Assembly (NCBI GenBank): GCA_019116365.1
Contig: DXBT01000026.1
Coordinates: 1-21,627 of the forward strand
Source: Barnesiella merdipullorum
GTDB taxonomy: Bacteria; Bacteroidota; Bacteroidia; Bacteroidales; Barnesiellaceae
Direction: 5' to 3'
Length of the DNA stretch: 21,627 bases
Part shown: positions 14,850 through 21,627 of the stretch, piece by piece
How the letters are laid out: each line of letters begins with the position of its first letter
Numbering within the stretch: position 1 is the stretch's first letter
Notes under the pieces: model-generated
What the model was told of the DNA's origin: nothing
The model's input: the letters and a program-made list of their open reading frames with translations, nothing else
The model's database searches: none
Translations under genes and position numbers: made by a program

Positions 14850-16763
14850 ATGAAAACACTGTCACGACTTATTCTACTGACCCTCCTGACGCTGGCCTTT
14901 ACAGGATGCGAAATCGAGGGAAACTTCTCACCGACTCTCAACTCGGCTCAAGATGGTAGCGAAACGCTCGAGGTGACTATCTATGGTGTAAAATCCGAGG
15001 AGCTCACATCGACCAGTCCCAGCTCCATACTCTATGTCAAGGATTACACCCTGGTAGGATTCTACTCTCCCGACCACCCCGAGCTGGAGACCATCGTCCT
15101 GTTTCACGAAGGCTCAAGCTCCTGCATGCTGCTCTCCATTACCAAAGACTCCTTTATCTGGTACGAGATGGATCCGGTCACCGGGACTCCCTCGAATCAA
15201 GTGATGGTGGCCACTCCCCAAACTCTGATGGTGGGTACTATGGACTGGACCACAGGGCAAATGCAGTCCGATGCCCAAATCGTGAGTCTGTCGTCCCTGC
15301 GACAGGCCATACAGCCACGAGACCGACAGGACCAGGAAGACGAGAAGATGTTCAAGGAGCTGATAATCAAAGACATTATAGATCCTCTCATTCAATATGC
15401 CAATAAAACCTCAAATATACTGAGCTTGTCATTTTTCCTTCCCGAAGGGTTTGATCTACCCGGGTTCGACTTCATTCCTCAAATACTGGAAGTAACCAAG
15501 ATGAGAATCGAAGAGTCCATGGTTTTCGATGAGATGGAATTGAACGAAGTGCGAGAACAGCACAGAAGAGAGTTTAACGTCAATATGATATTCCGCACCA
15601 TGACGGTGCCTCTATCGACTGCCGTATCGGCATTTCAACTGGGCTATGAGCATGCAACCGGGAAGGAACTGGAAACCGACGAGGAGATCGCCTATTGCTC
15701 CGATATGTTCTCAAGAGGCTCATTCAACAGCCAGAGTGCAATCGTGTGGGAGGAGCTACCCCAAAGCCAAGACTTCGAATTGAGCATTTCGGAGGCCTAT
15801 GACATCGAGAGAACCAGTGCAAAGATAAACGGTTCGTACCGATATACAGGCTATGGCGGTGCCAACATCGTGCAGAAAGGTGTTATTCTAACCCGCCCCG
15901 GAAGCAACGACCGAAAAGTATTCACGGCATCGACCGAAGGCGACAACTGGTCACTCACCCTCTCCGATCTGGAAGAGGCCACCACCTACCATGCCCAGTC
16001 GTTCCTCACTTCGACTCGCGGCACCTATTACAGTGGTCGCACGGTATCCTTCACAACCAAGGGGCTGAAGCTGTCGCTATCGCCCTCGAGCGTTGAGTTC
16101 CCGGTCAAAGGAGGCTCCCGCGGAATCTATGTCGAGACTACCGAAAACGCCCAGTGGGAGGTAACGTCAAAGCCCTCGTGGTGTTCCATTCAACGAGACA
16201 ATGCCCAATACAGTTTCTTCATCGACGCCAAGAAGAGTTCGCTGCAAGAGCCTCGCCACGGCACTGTCACGGTGCGCGCCACGATTACCTATCCCGACGG
16301 CACTCAAGAGAGTCTGGAACAGTCGGTAGCAGTATCTCAAGAGGGGAATAATGAGGTGATACCGAACTCGTCATTCTCCAACACCCAATGGAGTATCACG
16401 GGAACCGTGACGACAACGATGTATGACAGCGATGCTGGCACGCATATCCAAACCGAAAATATCAACGATGTCTTTACATTTGGCGAAGTGACGCAAGAGA
16501 GTTTCTCTTTCCAGGAAGGCTTCTGGGATACCTTCTTCCAAGAGAACGGCAGTTTTGCCCTGAAATCGAACACCGGCACCGAGCTATCGCTCATCTACAC
16601 CAACAACGTTGCGGGAATACCCATGCAAGGTGAACTGACTTTCACCCGGGTGAGCACTACCTCGATGAAGGGGCATATGGATGTCTCGTGGTACCTCAAC
16701 GGGAATGGATTCACCACATCCTGCTCGATGAACTTCGACTTCACCGGCGTCTTGATCAGGTAG
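14850..16763 (+). CDS. Large lipoprotein with FN3-like and BACON domains
   Basis: A 637-residue lipid-anchored protein (lipobox FTGC, Cys20). Residues 40-300 form a mixed region without a recognised domain: a beta-rich start, then a helical segment (about 165-280, LIIKDIIDPLIQYANKT to ATGKELETDEEIAYCSDMF). Residues about 309-404 are FN3-like, ending in the EATTYHAQSFLTSTRGTYYSG pattern common in Bacteroides lipoproteins. Residues about 406-498 are a BACON domain (LSLSPSSVEFPVKGGSRGIYV, NAQWEVTSKPSWCSI, GTVTVRATI, SVAVSQEG). BACON domains bind carbohydrate or mucin-like targets in related proteins. The C-terminal 130 residues are beta-rich and unrecognised. It stands between two terminators, hence probably a single-gene transcript. 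Confidence 0.85.
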   Translation: MKTLSRLILLTLLTLAFTGCEIEGNFSPTLNSAQDGSETLEVTIYGVKSEELTSTSPSSILYVKDYTLVGFYSPDHPELETIVLFHEGSSSCMLLSITKDSFIWYEMDPVTGTPSNQVMVATPQTLMVGTMDWTTGQMQSDAQIVSLSSLRQAIQPRDRQDQEDEKMFKELIIKDIIDPLIQYANKTSNILSLSFFLPEGFDLPGFDFIPQILEVTKMRIEESMVFDEMELNEVREQHRREFNVNMIFRTMTVPLSTAVSAFQLGYEHATGKELETDEEIAYCSDMFSRGSFNSQSAIVWEELPQSQDFELSISEAYDIERTSAKINGSYRYTGYGGANIVQKGVILTRPGSNDRKVFTASTEGDNWSLTLSDLEEATTYHAQSFLTSTRGTYYSGRTVSFTTKGLKLSLSPSSVEFPVKGGSRGIYVETTENAQWEVTSKPSWCSIQRDNAQYSFFIDAKKSSLQEPRHGTVTVRATITYPDGTQESLEQSVAVSQEGNNEVIPNSSFSNTQWSITGTVTTTMYDSDAGTHIQTENINDVFTFGEVTQESFSFQEGFWDTFFQENGSFALKSNTGTELSLIYTNNVAGIPMQGELTFTRVSTTSMKGHMDVSWYLNGNGFTTSCSMNFDFTGVLIR

Positions 16764-16791
16764 CGCAGTTGTTGCACACCCGATAAAGCGA

Positions 16792-16831
16792 CAGAGCCGC
16801 CCCGGGACCGATTGTCCCCAAGGCGGCTCTG
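16792..16831. terminator. Bidirectional hairpin between convergent genes
   Basis: CAGAGCCGCC at 16792-16801 pairs with GGCGGCTCTG at 16822-16831, and an inner stem GGGAC/GTCCC (16804-16808 with 16814-16818) continues it. It sits between the BACON lipoprotein and the end of asnS. T-runs are weak on both sides. Confidence 0.7.
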
Positions 16832-16854
16832 CTCTGTATAAGTCTTACCGTATA

Positions 16855-18252
16855 TTAGAACTCGGCGTTCTTGGGCGTACGGGGGAAAGGTATCACATCG
16901 CGAATATTGGTCATGCCGGTAACAAACAACACCAGTCGCTCGAAACCGAGACCGAAACCCGAGTGAGGTGCGGTACCGAAACGACGGGTATCGAGATACC
17001 ACCACATATCTTTCATGGGGATATGCAGCTCCTCGATGCGCGAGAGCAGCTTTTCGTAGCTCTCCTCACGCTGCGAACCACCGATGATTTCGCCAATGCG
17101 GGGGAAGAGCACATCCATGGCACGCACGGTCTTGCCGTCGTCGTTGAGTTTCATATAGAAGGCCTTGATCTCCTTGGGATAGTCGGTGAGAATAACCGGT
17201 TTCTTGAAGTGCTCCTCAACCAGGAAACGCTCATGCTCGCTTTGGAGGTCGGCGCCCCAGTAAACGGGATATTCAAATTTGTGGCCCGACTCCTCGAGAA
17301 TCTTCACACCCTCGGTATAGGGCAGACGCACGAAATCGTTCTCAACGACAAACTTCAAGCGCTCGATCAACTCATTGTCATACATCTGGCAGAGGAATTC
17401 GAGATCGTCCTGACAATTGTCAAGGGCATAGCGAATGAGGTATTTGAGGAAGTCCTCGGCCAAGTCCATATTCTCTTCGATTTCGTTGAAGGCAACCTCG
17501 GGCTCTACCATCCAGAACTCAGCCAGGTGACGGGGCGTGTTGGAGTTCTCGGCACGGAACGTGGGGCCAAAGGTATAGATGGCACCCAGCGACATGGCTC
17601 CGAGCTCGCCCTCGAGCTGACCCGACACGGTGAGGCTGGTGGGCTTGCCAAAGAAGTCGGCGCTGTAATCGACAGCCCCATCGTCGGTGCGGGGCACGTT
17701 GTTAAGGTCGAGTGTCGTTACCTGGAACATGGCACCAGCACCTTCGCAGTCGCTGGCCGTGATGAGCGGCGTGTTCAGGTAGAAGAAGCCGCGGTCGTTG
17801 AAGTATTTGTGAATGGCATAGGCCAAGTGGTGACGGATGCGGAACACGGCACCAAAGGTATTGGTGCGGGGACGCAAATGGGCAATCTCGCGCAGAAACT
17901 CGAGCGTGTGTCCCTTCTTCTGCAAAGGATACGAATCGGGATCGGCACTGCCATAGAGCTCGATGCTCTCGGCCTGAATCTCGGCCTGCTGTCCTTTACC
18001 CTGCGACTCGACCAGCGTGCCAATGACACTGATGCAGGCACCGGTCGTGATGGGTTTCATCTCGGCCTCGGTAAACGTCGAGAGATCGACTACTATCTGT
18101 ATATTTTTAATCGTAGAACCATCGTTCAAGGCAATGAAGTTTACATGCTTATTACCCCGGCGCGTGCGCACCCAGCCTTTTACATTTATCCTTGTTCCGT
18201 AAAGAGATGCATCAAAGGCATCGACAACTTTGGTCCTTTTCATTGTTTCCAT
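16855..18252 (-). CDS. asnS: Asparaginyl-tRNA synthetase
   Basis: Class IIb aminoacyl-tRNA synthetase that charges tRNA-Asn with asparagine; its presence implies direct charging rather than only the Asp-tRNA amidation route. The 465 residues are normal for AsnRS. Residues about 20-105 are the N-terminal OB-fold anticodon-binding domain (RINVKGWVRTRRGNKHVNFIALNDG). The catalytic domain includes motif 2 (TFRAENSNTPRHLAEFWMVEPE, about 231-252) and motif 3 (GFGLGFERLVLFVTGM from 432), and ends IRDVIPFPRTPKNAEF. The start ATG at 18252 is preceded by GAAAGAGT; an ATG three codons later is a possible alternative. It lies 82 bp downstream of the pseudouridine synthase gene on the same strand, probably in one operon. 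Confidence 0.96.
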   Translation of the reverse strand: METMKRTKVVDAFDASLYGTRINVKGWVRTRRGNKHVNFIALNDGSTIKNIQIVVDLSTFTEAEMKPITTGACISVIGTLVESQGKGQQAEIQAESIELYGSADPDSYPLQKKGHTLEFLREIAHLRPRTNTFGAVFRIRHHLAYAIHKYFNDRGFFYLNTPLITASDCEGAGAMFQVTTLDLNNVPRTDDGAVDYSADFFGKPTSLTVSGQLEGELGAMSLGAIYTFGPTFRAENSNTPRHLAEFWMVEPEVAFNEIEENMDLAEDFLKYLIRYALDNCQDDLEFLCQMYDNELIERLKFVVENDFVRLPYTEGVKILEESGHKFEYPVYWGADLQSEHERFLVEEHFKKPVILTDYPKEIKAFYMKLNDDGKTVRAMDVLFPRIGEIIGGSQREESYEKLLSRIEELHIPMKDMWWYLDTRRFGTAPHSGFGLGFERLVLFVTGMTNIRDVIPFPRTPKNAEF

Positions 18253-18284
18253 ACTCTTTCAATCTATTGGTTTTAAGCACCGCC

Positions 18285-18311
18285 GCCCCGAACGGGTTTC
18301 CCGAGCGGGGC
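18285..18311 (-). other. Intercistronic hairpin between pseudouridine synthase and asnS
   Basis: GCCCCG at 18285-18290 pairs with CGGGGC at 18306-18311 and CGGG 18293-18296 with CCCG 18300-18303, with two mismatches between. There is no T-run on the minus strand, so it is more likely a partial terminator or message-stability hairpin than a full stop. Confidence 0.5.
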
Positions 18312-18334
18312 GTGTGGCTATTTGACTATTTTAC

Positions 18335-19594
18335 TTATTCAAACGAACCCATCTGCAACATGTTCACCTCTTGTTGCGTAAGGTAACGCCAGCGGCCGCG
18401 TTGCAGGTTTTTCTTGGTAAGACCGGCAAAATAGACGCGGTCGAGTTTGACTACCCGGTAACCCAGAGCCTCGAAAATACGACGCACGATACGGTTGCGG
18501 CCCGAGTGGATTTCGATTCCCACCTGGTTCTTGTCGGTATCGTTGGCATAGCTCACGGCATCGGGTTGTATGGGACCATCTTCCAGCTCTACCCCATCGG
18601 CAATGCGCTGCATATCCTCTTCGTTCACGTCGCGATCGAGCCACACGTGATAGATTTTCTTCTTGATGAACTTGGGGTGCGTGAGCTTCGAGGCAAGGTC
18701 GCCGTCGTTGGTGAGCAGCAGCACACCCGTGGTGTTACGGTCGAGACGACCTACGGGGTAGATGCGCTCGGTGCAGGCGTTGCGCACGATGTCCATCACG
18801 GTGAGGCGGTCCTGCGGGTCGTCCGAGGTGGTCACGCAATCTTTGGGTTTGTTCAGCAGCACATAGATCTTGCGCTCGAGGGTAACGACTTTGCCACGGA
18901 AGGTTACCGTATCGTTGCGGGTAATCTTCGTACCCAGCTCGGTTACCTGCACGCCGTTTACCATCACTTCGCCGGCCTGGATATACTCGTCGGCCTCACG
19001 ACGCGAGCAGATGCCCGCATTGGCCATGAACTTGTTGAGACGAATCGGTTCGTTGGGATCTACCTCGGGCAGTTCATACTCGATGCGTTGCGGACGGCTG
19101 TTGAAATTCTTGTTGTTGCGACGTTGTTGTGGCCGGTTCTGGTTATACCGGTTGTTGCCATATCCGCCCTGGCGGTTCTGGTTGTAGCCACCCTGGCGAT
19201 TCTGTTTGGGGTAGTAGGGGCGCTCGTTCTCGCCGTAAGGACGTTGTTGATAGCCCTCACCCCCTTCGTTGTTGCGATTGTAGTCCTGATTGTACCGCGG
19301 AGCGTTGTTGTAGTTGTTGTTCCGACGGTTGTTACCATATCCGCCCTGACGGTTCTGATGATATCCGCCCTGGCGATTCCCATAGTTATTGGGGCGTTCA
19401 TTGGCATAGGAGCGATTCCCTCCCTCACCATAATTACTGTTGCGGGAGTAGTGTGGACGCTCGGTATTTACGCCATACGATGCATGTCCCTCTTCTCCAC
19501 CTCTTTTGTACTCTACTTTCTCATATCGTTCGGTCATGCCTTCACGGTTCGATACCCCGATACGAGGGCGCTTAGCTCTTTTTTCGCTTTCCAT
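18335..19594 (-). CDS. RluB/RsuA-type pseudouridine synthase with Asn/Gly/Tyr-rich N-terminus
   Basis: A 419-residue protein. Residues about 184-240 are an S4 RNA-binding domain (IRLNKFMANAGICSRREADEYIQAGEVMVNG). Residues 243-400 are the catalytic domain with IYPVGRLDRNTTGVLLLTNDG (catalytic Asp285), IYHVWLD and the late HSGRNRIVRRIFEALGY, the order found in RluB/RluE/RsuA large- or small-subunit rRNA synthases. RluB of E. coli modifies 23S U2605; the exact target here is not certain. Residues 1-170 are a low-complexity extension rich in Asn, Arg, Gly, Tyr and Gln with four NRQGGY units (73-78, 81-86, 132-137, 140-145), not found in the proteobacterial enzymes and resembling disordered RGG-type RNA-binding tails. 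It is first in a probable operon with asnS. Confidence 0.9.
   Translation of the reverse strand: MESEKRAKRPRIGVSNREGMTERYEKVEYKRGGEEGHASYGVNTERPHYSRNSNYGEGGNRSYANERPNNYGNRQGGYHQNRQGGYGNNRRNNNYNNAPRYNQDYNRNNEGGEGYQQRPYGENERPYYPKQNRQGGYNQNRQGGYGNNRYNQNRPQQRRNNKNFNSRPQRIEYELPEVDPNEPIRLNKFMANAGICSRREADEYIQAGEVMVNGVQVTELGTKITRNDTVTFRGKVVTLERKIYVLLNKPKDCVTTSDDPQDRLTVMDIVRNACTERIYPVGRLDRNTTGVLLLTNDGDLASKLTHPKFIKKKIYHVWLDRDVNEEDMQRIADGVELEDGPIQPDAVSYANDTDKNQVGIEIHSGRNRIVRRIFEALGYRVVKLDRVYFAGLTKKNLQRGRWRYLTQQEVNMLQMGSFE
19163..19381 (-). repeat. In-frame 24-bp repeats coding NRQGGY units
   Basis: Four copies of an approximately 18-bp block (19163-19180, 19188-19204, 19340-19357, 19364-19381), arranged as two pairs 24 bp apart with the pairs 177 bp apart, all multiples of three. 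They encode the NRQGGY motifs of the N-terminal extension, so copy number could change without a frameshift. Confidence 0.75.
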
Positions 19595-19684
19595 AGGAAT
19601 TAATTGTAATTAAAAAACACAAGCCTCTCGGCCTAACTAAAATTATCTATTGTTCTATCGATTATTTTTTTACCTTTTTCGCGG

Positions 19685-19692
19685 CAAAGATA
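19685..19692 (-). promoter_or_regulatory. -7 promoter box for the pseudouridine synthase-asnS operon
   Basis: On the minus strand this reads TATCTTTG, an exact TAnnTTTG, about 90 bp upstream of the ATG at 19594. The leader is AT-rich with no strong hairpin. The 323-bp gap 19595-19917 holds this promoter and the purB terminator; I see no gene in it. Confidence 0.5.
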
Positions 19693-19794
19693 CAAAGGAT
19701 TTTCCATTTCATCTCTTTCACAATCAAATAAGTTATCATTTTCTTCTTAAAAAAACAAAAGGCAATTCTCTTTGTTCGCTCGGGATGAAAACGG

Positions 19795-19869
19795 GTATAA
19801 AAAGCACCGATTCTTCGGCGCCCTGCCTTCATCGAGAATAACAGGTGCAACCCAAGAATCGGCTTATAC
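19795..19869 (-). terminator. purB terminator with large structured loop
   Basis: CCGATTCTT at 19807-19815 pairs with AAGAATCGG at 19854-19862, and GTATAA/TTATAC (19795-19800 with 19864-19869) extends the pairing past an asymmetric loop. On the minus strand the 9-bp stem is followed by TGC and five T residues. The 38-nt loop could pair partly within itself. It lies 49 bp after the purB stop. Confidence 0.65.
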
Positions 19870-19917
19870 AGTAGAGGGCTCGCCTTTCAACAAGGCAGGC
19901 CGTGAATTACTTGACGC

Positions 19918-21261
19918 TTAGAACCCGGTGTAGGTGTGCGGCGTGATGCGGCGCAGCTCTTCCTTAACCGACTCCGACACGTTGAGGGTGTCGATAAACT
20001 CGCGTATCGACTCGGCATTGACTACCGAGTTGGTGCGGGTGAGGGCCTTCAAGGTCTCGTAGGGGTGCGGATAACCTTCGCGACGCAGAATCGTCTGGAT
20101 ACCCTCGGCTACCACATTCCACATCTGATCGAGATCGTGATAGATAGCCTTCTCGTTGAGCAGCAGCTTGTTCAGCCCCTTGATGGTGCTGTGGAAGGCG
20201 ATGAGCGTATGAGCCAAAGGCACGCCTACGTTGCGCAGCACGGTCGAGTCGGTGAGGTCGCGTTGCAAACGCGAGATGGGCAACTTCTTGGCCAGGTGCT
20301 CAAAGATGGCATTGGCCAGACCCAGGTTACCCTCGGAGTTCTCGTAGTCGATGGGGTTTACCTTGTGAGGCATGGCCGATGAACCTACCTCGCCCTCTTT
20401 GATTTTCTGCTTGAAATACTCCATCGAGATGTATTGCCAGAAGTCGCGGTCGAGGTCGATGACTATCGTGTTGATACGGCGCAGGGCGTCGAACAGGGCA
20501 GCCAGGTTGTCGTAGTTCGAAATCTGGGTCGTCCAGGCTTCACGCTCAATGCCGAGACGCTCTTTGAGGAAACGGTTCCCGAAGGCAGGCCAATCGATAT
20601 CGGGATAGGCAAAGTGGTGGGCGTTGAAGTTACCCGTGGCGCCACCGAATTTCCCGCTCATGGGCACAGCCTTGAGCAGCTCGATCTGTTTCTCGAGACG
20701 GTATCCGAATACCCGTATCTCTTTGCCCAAGCGGGTGGGCGATGCCGGCTGACCATGCGTCTTGGCCAGCATGGGTATATCTTTCCACTCCTCGGCATAA
20801 TGGTTGATCAGGCCCAACATCTCGTCGAGCACCGGCATATAGCAGTCGTGCAGTGCCTCTTTTATCAACAGGGGTACCGACGTGTTGTTGATATCCTGCG
20901 AGGTGAGACCAAAGTGGATAAACTCCTTATAGGCCTCGAGGTGCAACTCGTCGAATTTCTCCTTGAGGAAATATTCGACCGCCTTTACATCGTGGTTGGT
21001 GACCGACTCAATCGACTTTACCCGGGCGGCATCGTCCTCGGTAAAGTTTTGATAGATTGCCCGCAAGGCCGGGAAGAGGTCGTGACTCACCCCCGAGAGT
21101 TGGGGCAAGGGCAACTCGCACAAAGCGATAAAGTACTCAATCTCGACCCGTACCCGGTACCGGATAAGAGCCCACTCCGAAAAATAGAGCGCCAAATTTT
21201 CCACCTTGTTGCGGTAGCGGCCATCGATAGGCGATATAGCCGTGAGTGATGATAATTCCAT
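19918..21261 (-). CDS. purB: Adenylosuccinate lyase
   Basis: Cytoplasmic enzyme with two roles in purine synthesis: cleaving SAICAR to AICAR and adenylosuccinate to AMP, releasing fumarate each time. The ATG at 21261 gives 447 residues and the typical start MELSSLTAISPIDGRYR; a longer reading to 21387 would pass through the promoter and is rejected. Motifs in order: VTNHDVKAVEYFLK (88-101), FGLTSQDINNT (117-127), KTHGQPASPTRLG (167-179), and the fumarase/aspartase superfamily signature GSSAMPHKVNP (293-303) with the mobile catalytic serine loop, continuing IDYENSEGN as in the E. coli type. It is transcribed away from the tRNA pair. Confidence 0.96.
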   Translation of the reverse strand: MELSSLTAISPIDGRYRNKVENLALYFSEWALIRYRVRVEIEYFIALCELPLPQLSGVSHDLFPALRAIYQNFTEDDAARVKSIESVTNHDVKAVEYFLKEKFDELHLEAYKEFIHFGLTSQDINNTSVPLLIKEALHDCYMPVLDEMLGLINHYAEEWKDIPMLAKTHGQPASPTRLGKEIRVFGYRLEKQIELLKAVPMSGKFGGATGNFNAHHFAYPDIDWPAFGNRFLKERLGIEREAWTTQISNYDNLAALFDALRRINTIVIDLDRDFWQYISMEYFKQKIKEGEVGSSAMPHKVNPIDYENSEGNLGLANAIFEHLAKKLPISRLQRDLTDSTVLRNVGVPLAHTLIAFHSTIKGLNKLLLNEKAIYHDLDQMWNVVAEGIQTILRREGYPHPYETLKALTRTNSVVNAESIREFIDTLNVSESVKEELRRITPHTYTGF

Positions 21262-21288
21262 AATCTGTGTTTTGAGTGAAACGGAGCA

Positions 21289-21296
21289 CAAAAATA
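21289..21296 (-). promoter_or_regulatory. -7 promoter box for purB
   Basis: On the minus strand this reads TATTTTTG, fitting TAnnTTTG, 27 bp upstream of the purB ATG at 21261. It supports that start. I see no PurR-type operator or purine riboswitch in the short leader. Confidence 0.45.
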
Positions 21297-21337
21297 CGAT
21301 TTCCTGCGTAATTTTATCGAATAATTTTCTTTTTTGT

Positions 21338-21367
21338 TTTGGAAATAAAAAAATTGTGTTACCTTTG
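21338..21367 (+). promoter_or_regulatory. Promoter of the tRNA-Val pair
   Basis: TTTG at 21338-21341 and TACCTTTG at 21360-21367 are 18 bp apart, a strong Bacteroidota promoter, 23 bp before the first tRNA. An A-rich stretch fills the spacer, as often in stable-RNA promoters. Confidence 0.7.
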
Positions 21368-21390
21368 CATCGCTTTTCCGGAAGCAATCC

Positions 21391-21468
21391 GGGCGTTTAG
21401 CTCAGCTGGTTTAGAGCATCTGCCTTACAAGCAGAGGGTCGGCGGTTCGAATCCGTCAACGCCCACCA
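21391..21468 (+). tRNA. tRNA-Val (anticodon TAC)
   Basis: A 78-nt cloverleaf with encoded CCA: acceptor stem GGGCGTT/AACGCCC, D stem GCTC/GAGC, anticodon stem TCTGC/GCAGA with loop CTTACAA (anticodon TAC at loop positions 34-36), T arm GGCGG-TTCGAAT-CCGTC with one G-T wobble. It reads GUA and, with modified U34, other Val codons. It is the first of two identical copies. Confidence 0.96.
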
Positions 21469-21549
21469 CCAAGGCCGGTATAACCGGTGCACATGGAGAG
21501 GGAGAAGAGAAAACCCTGGAGTGGTGGCAAAGCCGCTACAAAAAAACAG

Positions 21550-21627
21550 GGGCGTTTAGCTCAGCTGGTTTAGAGCATCTGCCTTACAAGCAGAGGGTCG
21601 GCGGTTCGAATCCGTCAACGCCCACCA
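21550..21627 (+). tRNA. tRNA-Val (anticodon TAC), second copy
   Basis: Identical over all 78 nt to the copy at 21391-21468, including CCA, and ends exactly at the last base of the window. The 81-bp spacer 21469-21549 has no promoter box, so both are probably cut from one precursor. The array may continue beyond the window. Confidence 0.96.

Noticed and set aside
10020..16763. Polysaccharide utilisation locus
   Set aside because: No SusC-like TonB receptor, SusD-like lipoprotein or glycoside hydrolase is present, so the BACON lipoprotein alone does not justify the call.
16963..18276. 437-residue plus-strand open frame opposite asnS
   Set aside because: Shadow of asnS, which has clear class II synthetase motifs; no promoter or ribosome site supports the antisense frame.
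19163..19381. Repeats as a CRISPR array
   Set aside because: Units are about 18 bp, in frame within a coding gene, irregularly spaced as two pairs, and no cas gene is present.
18371..19603. 410-residue plus-strand frame with many hydrophobic runs
   Set aside because: It is the complement of the Asn/Gly/Arg-rich pseudouridine synthase gene; the Val/Ala-rich membrane-like stretches come from complementing that low-complexity DNA.
21262..21387. 42-residue N-terminal extension of purB
   Set aside because: It would start upstream of the -7 box and is not part of the adenylosuccinate lyase family; MELSSLTAISPIDGRYR is the normal start.

Overview
The window reads as chromosome of a Bacteroidales bacterium (phylum Bacteroidota). 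The evidence is the promoters, which fit the Bacteroidota pattern (a TTTG/TTG element about 20 bp upstream of TAnnTTTG); the secreted and lipoprotein families (DUF3256-like, BACON, small XRE regulators, Cys-anchored beta-propellers); and the purB / Asn-rich pseudouridine synthase / asnS block. Coding DNA is moderately GC-rich from about 1.9 kb onward, while the first 1.1 kb is visibly more AT-rich. A Barnesiella-like genus is possible but cannot be fixed from sequence alone.

Layout. 1-1.8 kb: an AraC-type regulator and a short DmeF-like cation diffusion facilitator. 1.8-8.6 kb: housekeeping genes, namely class II fructose-bisphosphate aldolase (minus), biosynthetic arginine decarboxylase speA, truA, lgt (minus), a 10-TM DMT/EamA transporter and a DUF3256-like secreted protein. 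8.7-8.9 kb: no credible protein, but its own promoter and a long interrupted hairpin with a central bubble, the best candidate for a structured ncRNA (6S-like). 8.9-16.8 kb: an accessory envelope region. It starts with a tandem duplication of a small XRE/HTH gene plus a lipoprotein gene start. One copy ends in a 64-residue lipoprotein and the other in a full TolB-like beta-propeller lipoprotein. Two tandem paralogous outer-membrane beta-barrels follow, then a lipoprotein with an internally repeated beta domain, a third barrel-like protein, and a large FN3/BACON lipoprotein. 16.8-21.3 kb: asnS, an RluB-type pseudouridine synthase with a long Asn/Gly/Tyr/Arg-rich N-terminus, and purB, all on the minus strand. 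21.36 kb to the end: two identical tRNA-Val(TAC) genes behind one strong promoter.

How it fits together. The housekeeping genes work in glycolysis/gluconeogenesis, polyamine synthesis, tRNA modification and charging, purine synthesis and lipoprotein maturation. The 8.9-16.8 kb block alternates lipid-anchored proteins with outer-membrane barrels and is headed by two related DNA-binding proteins. It looks like a regulated surface module that grew by local duplication. I found no SusC/SusD pair, transposase, integrase, CRISPR array or phage gene. The ncRNA candidate and the duplicated regulator-lipoprotein-barrel module are the parts most likely to be undescribed.
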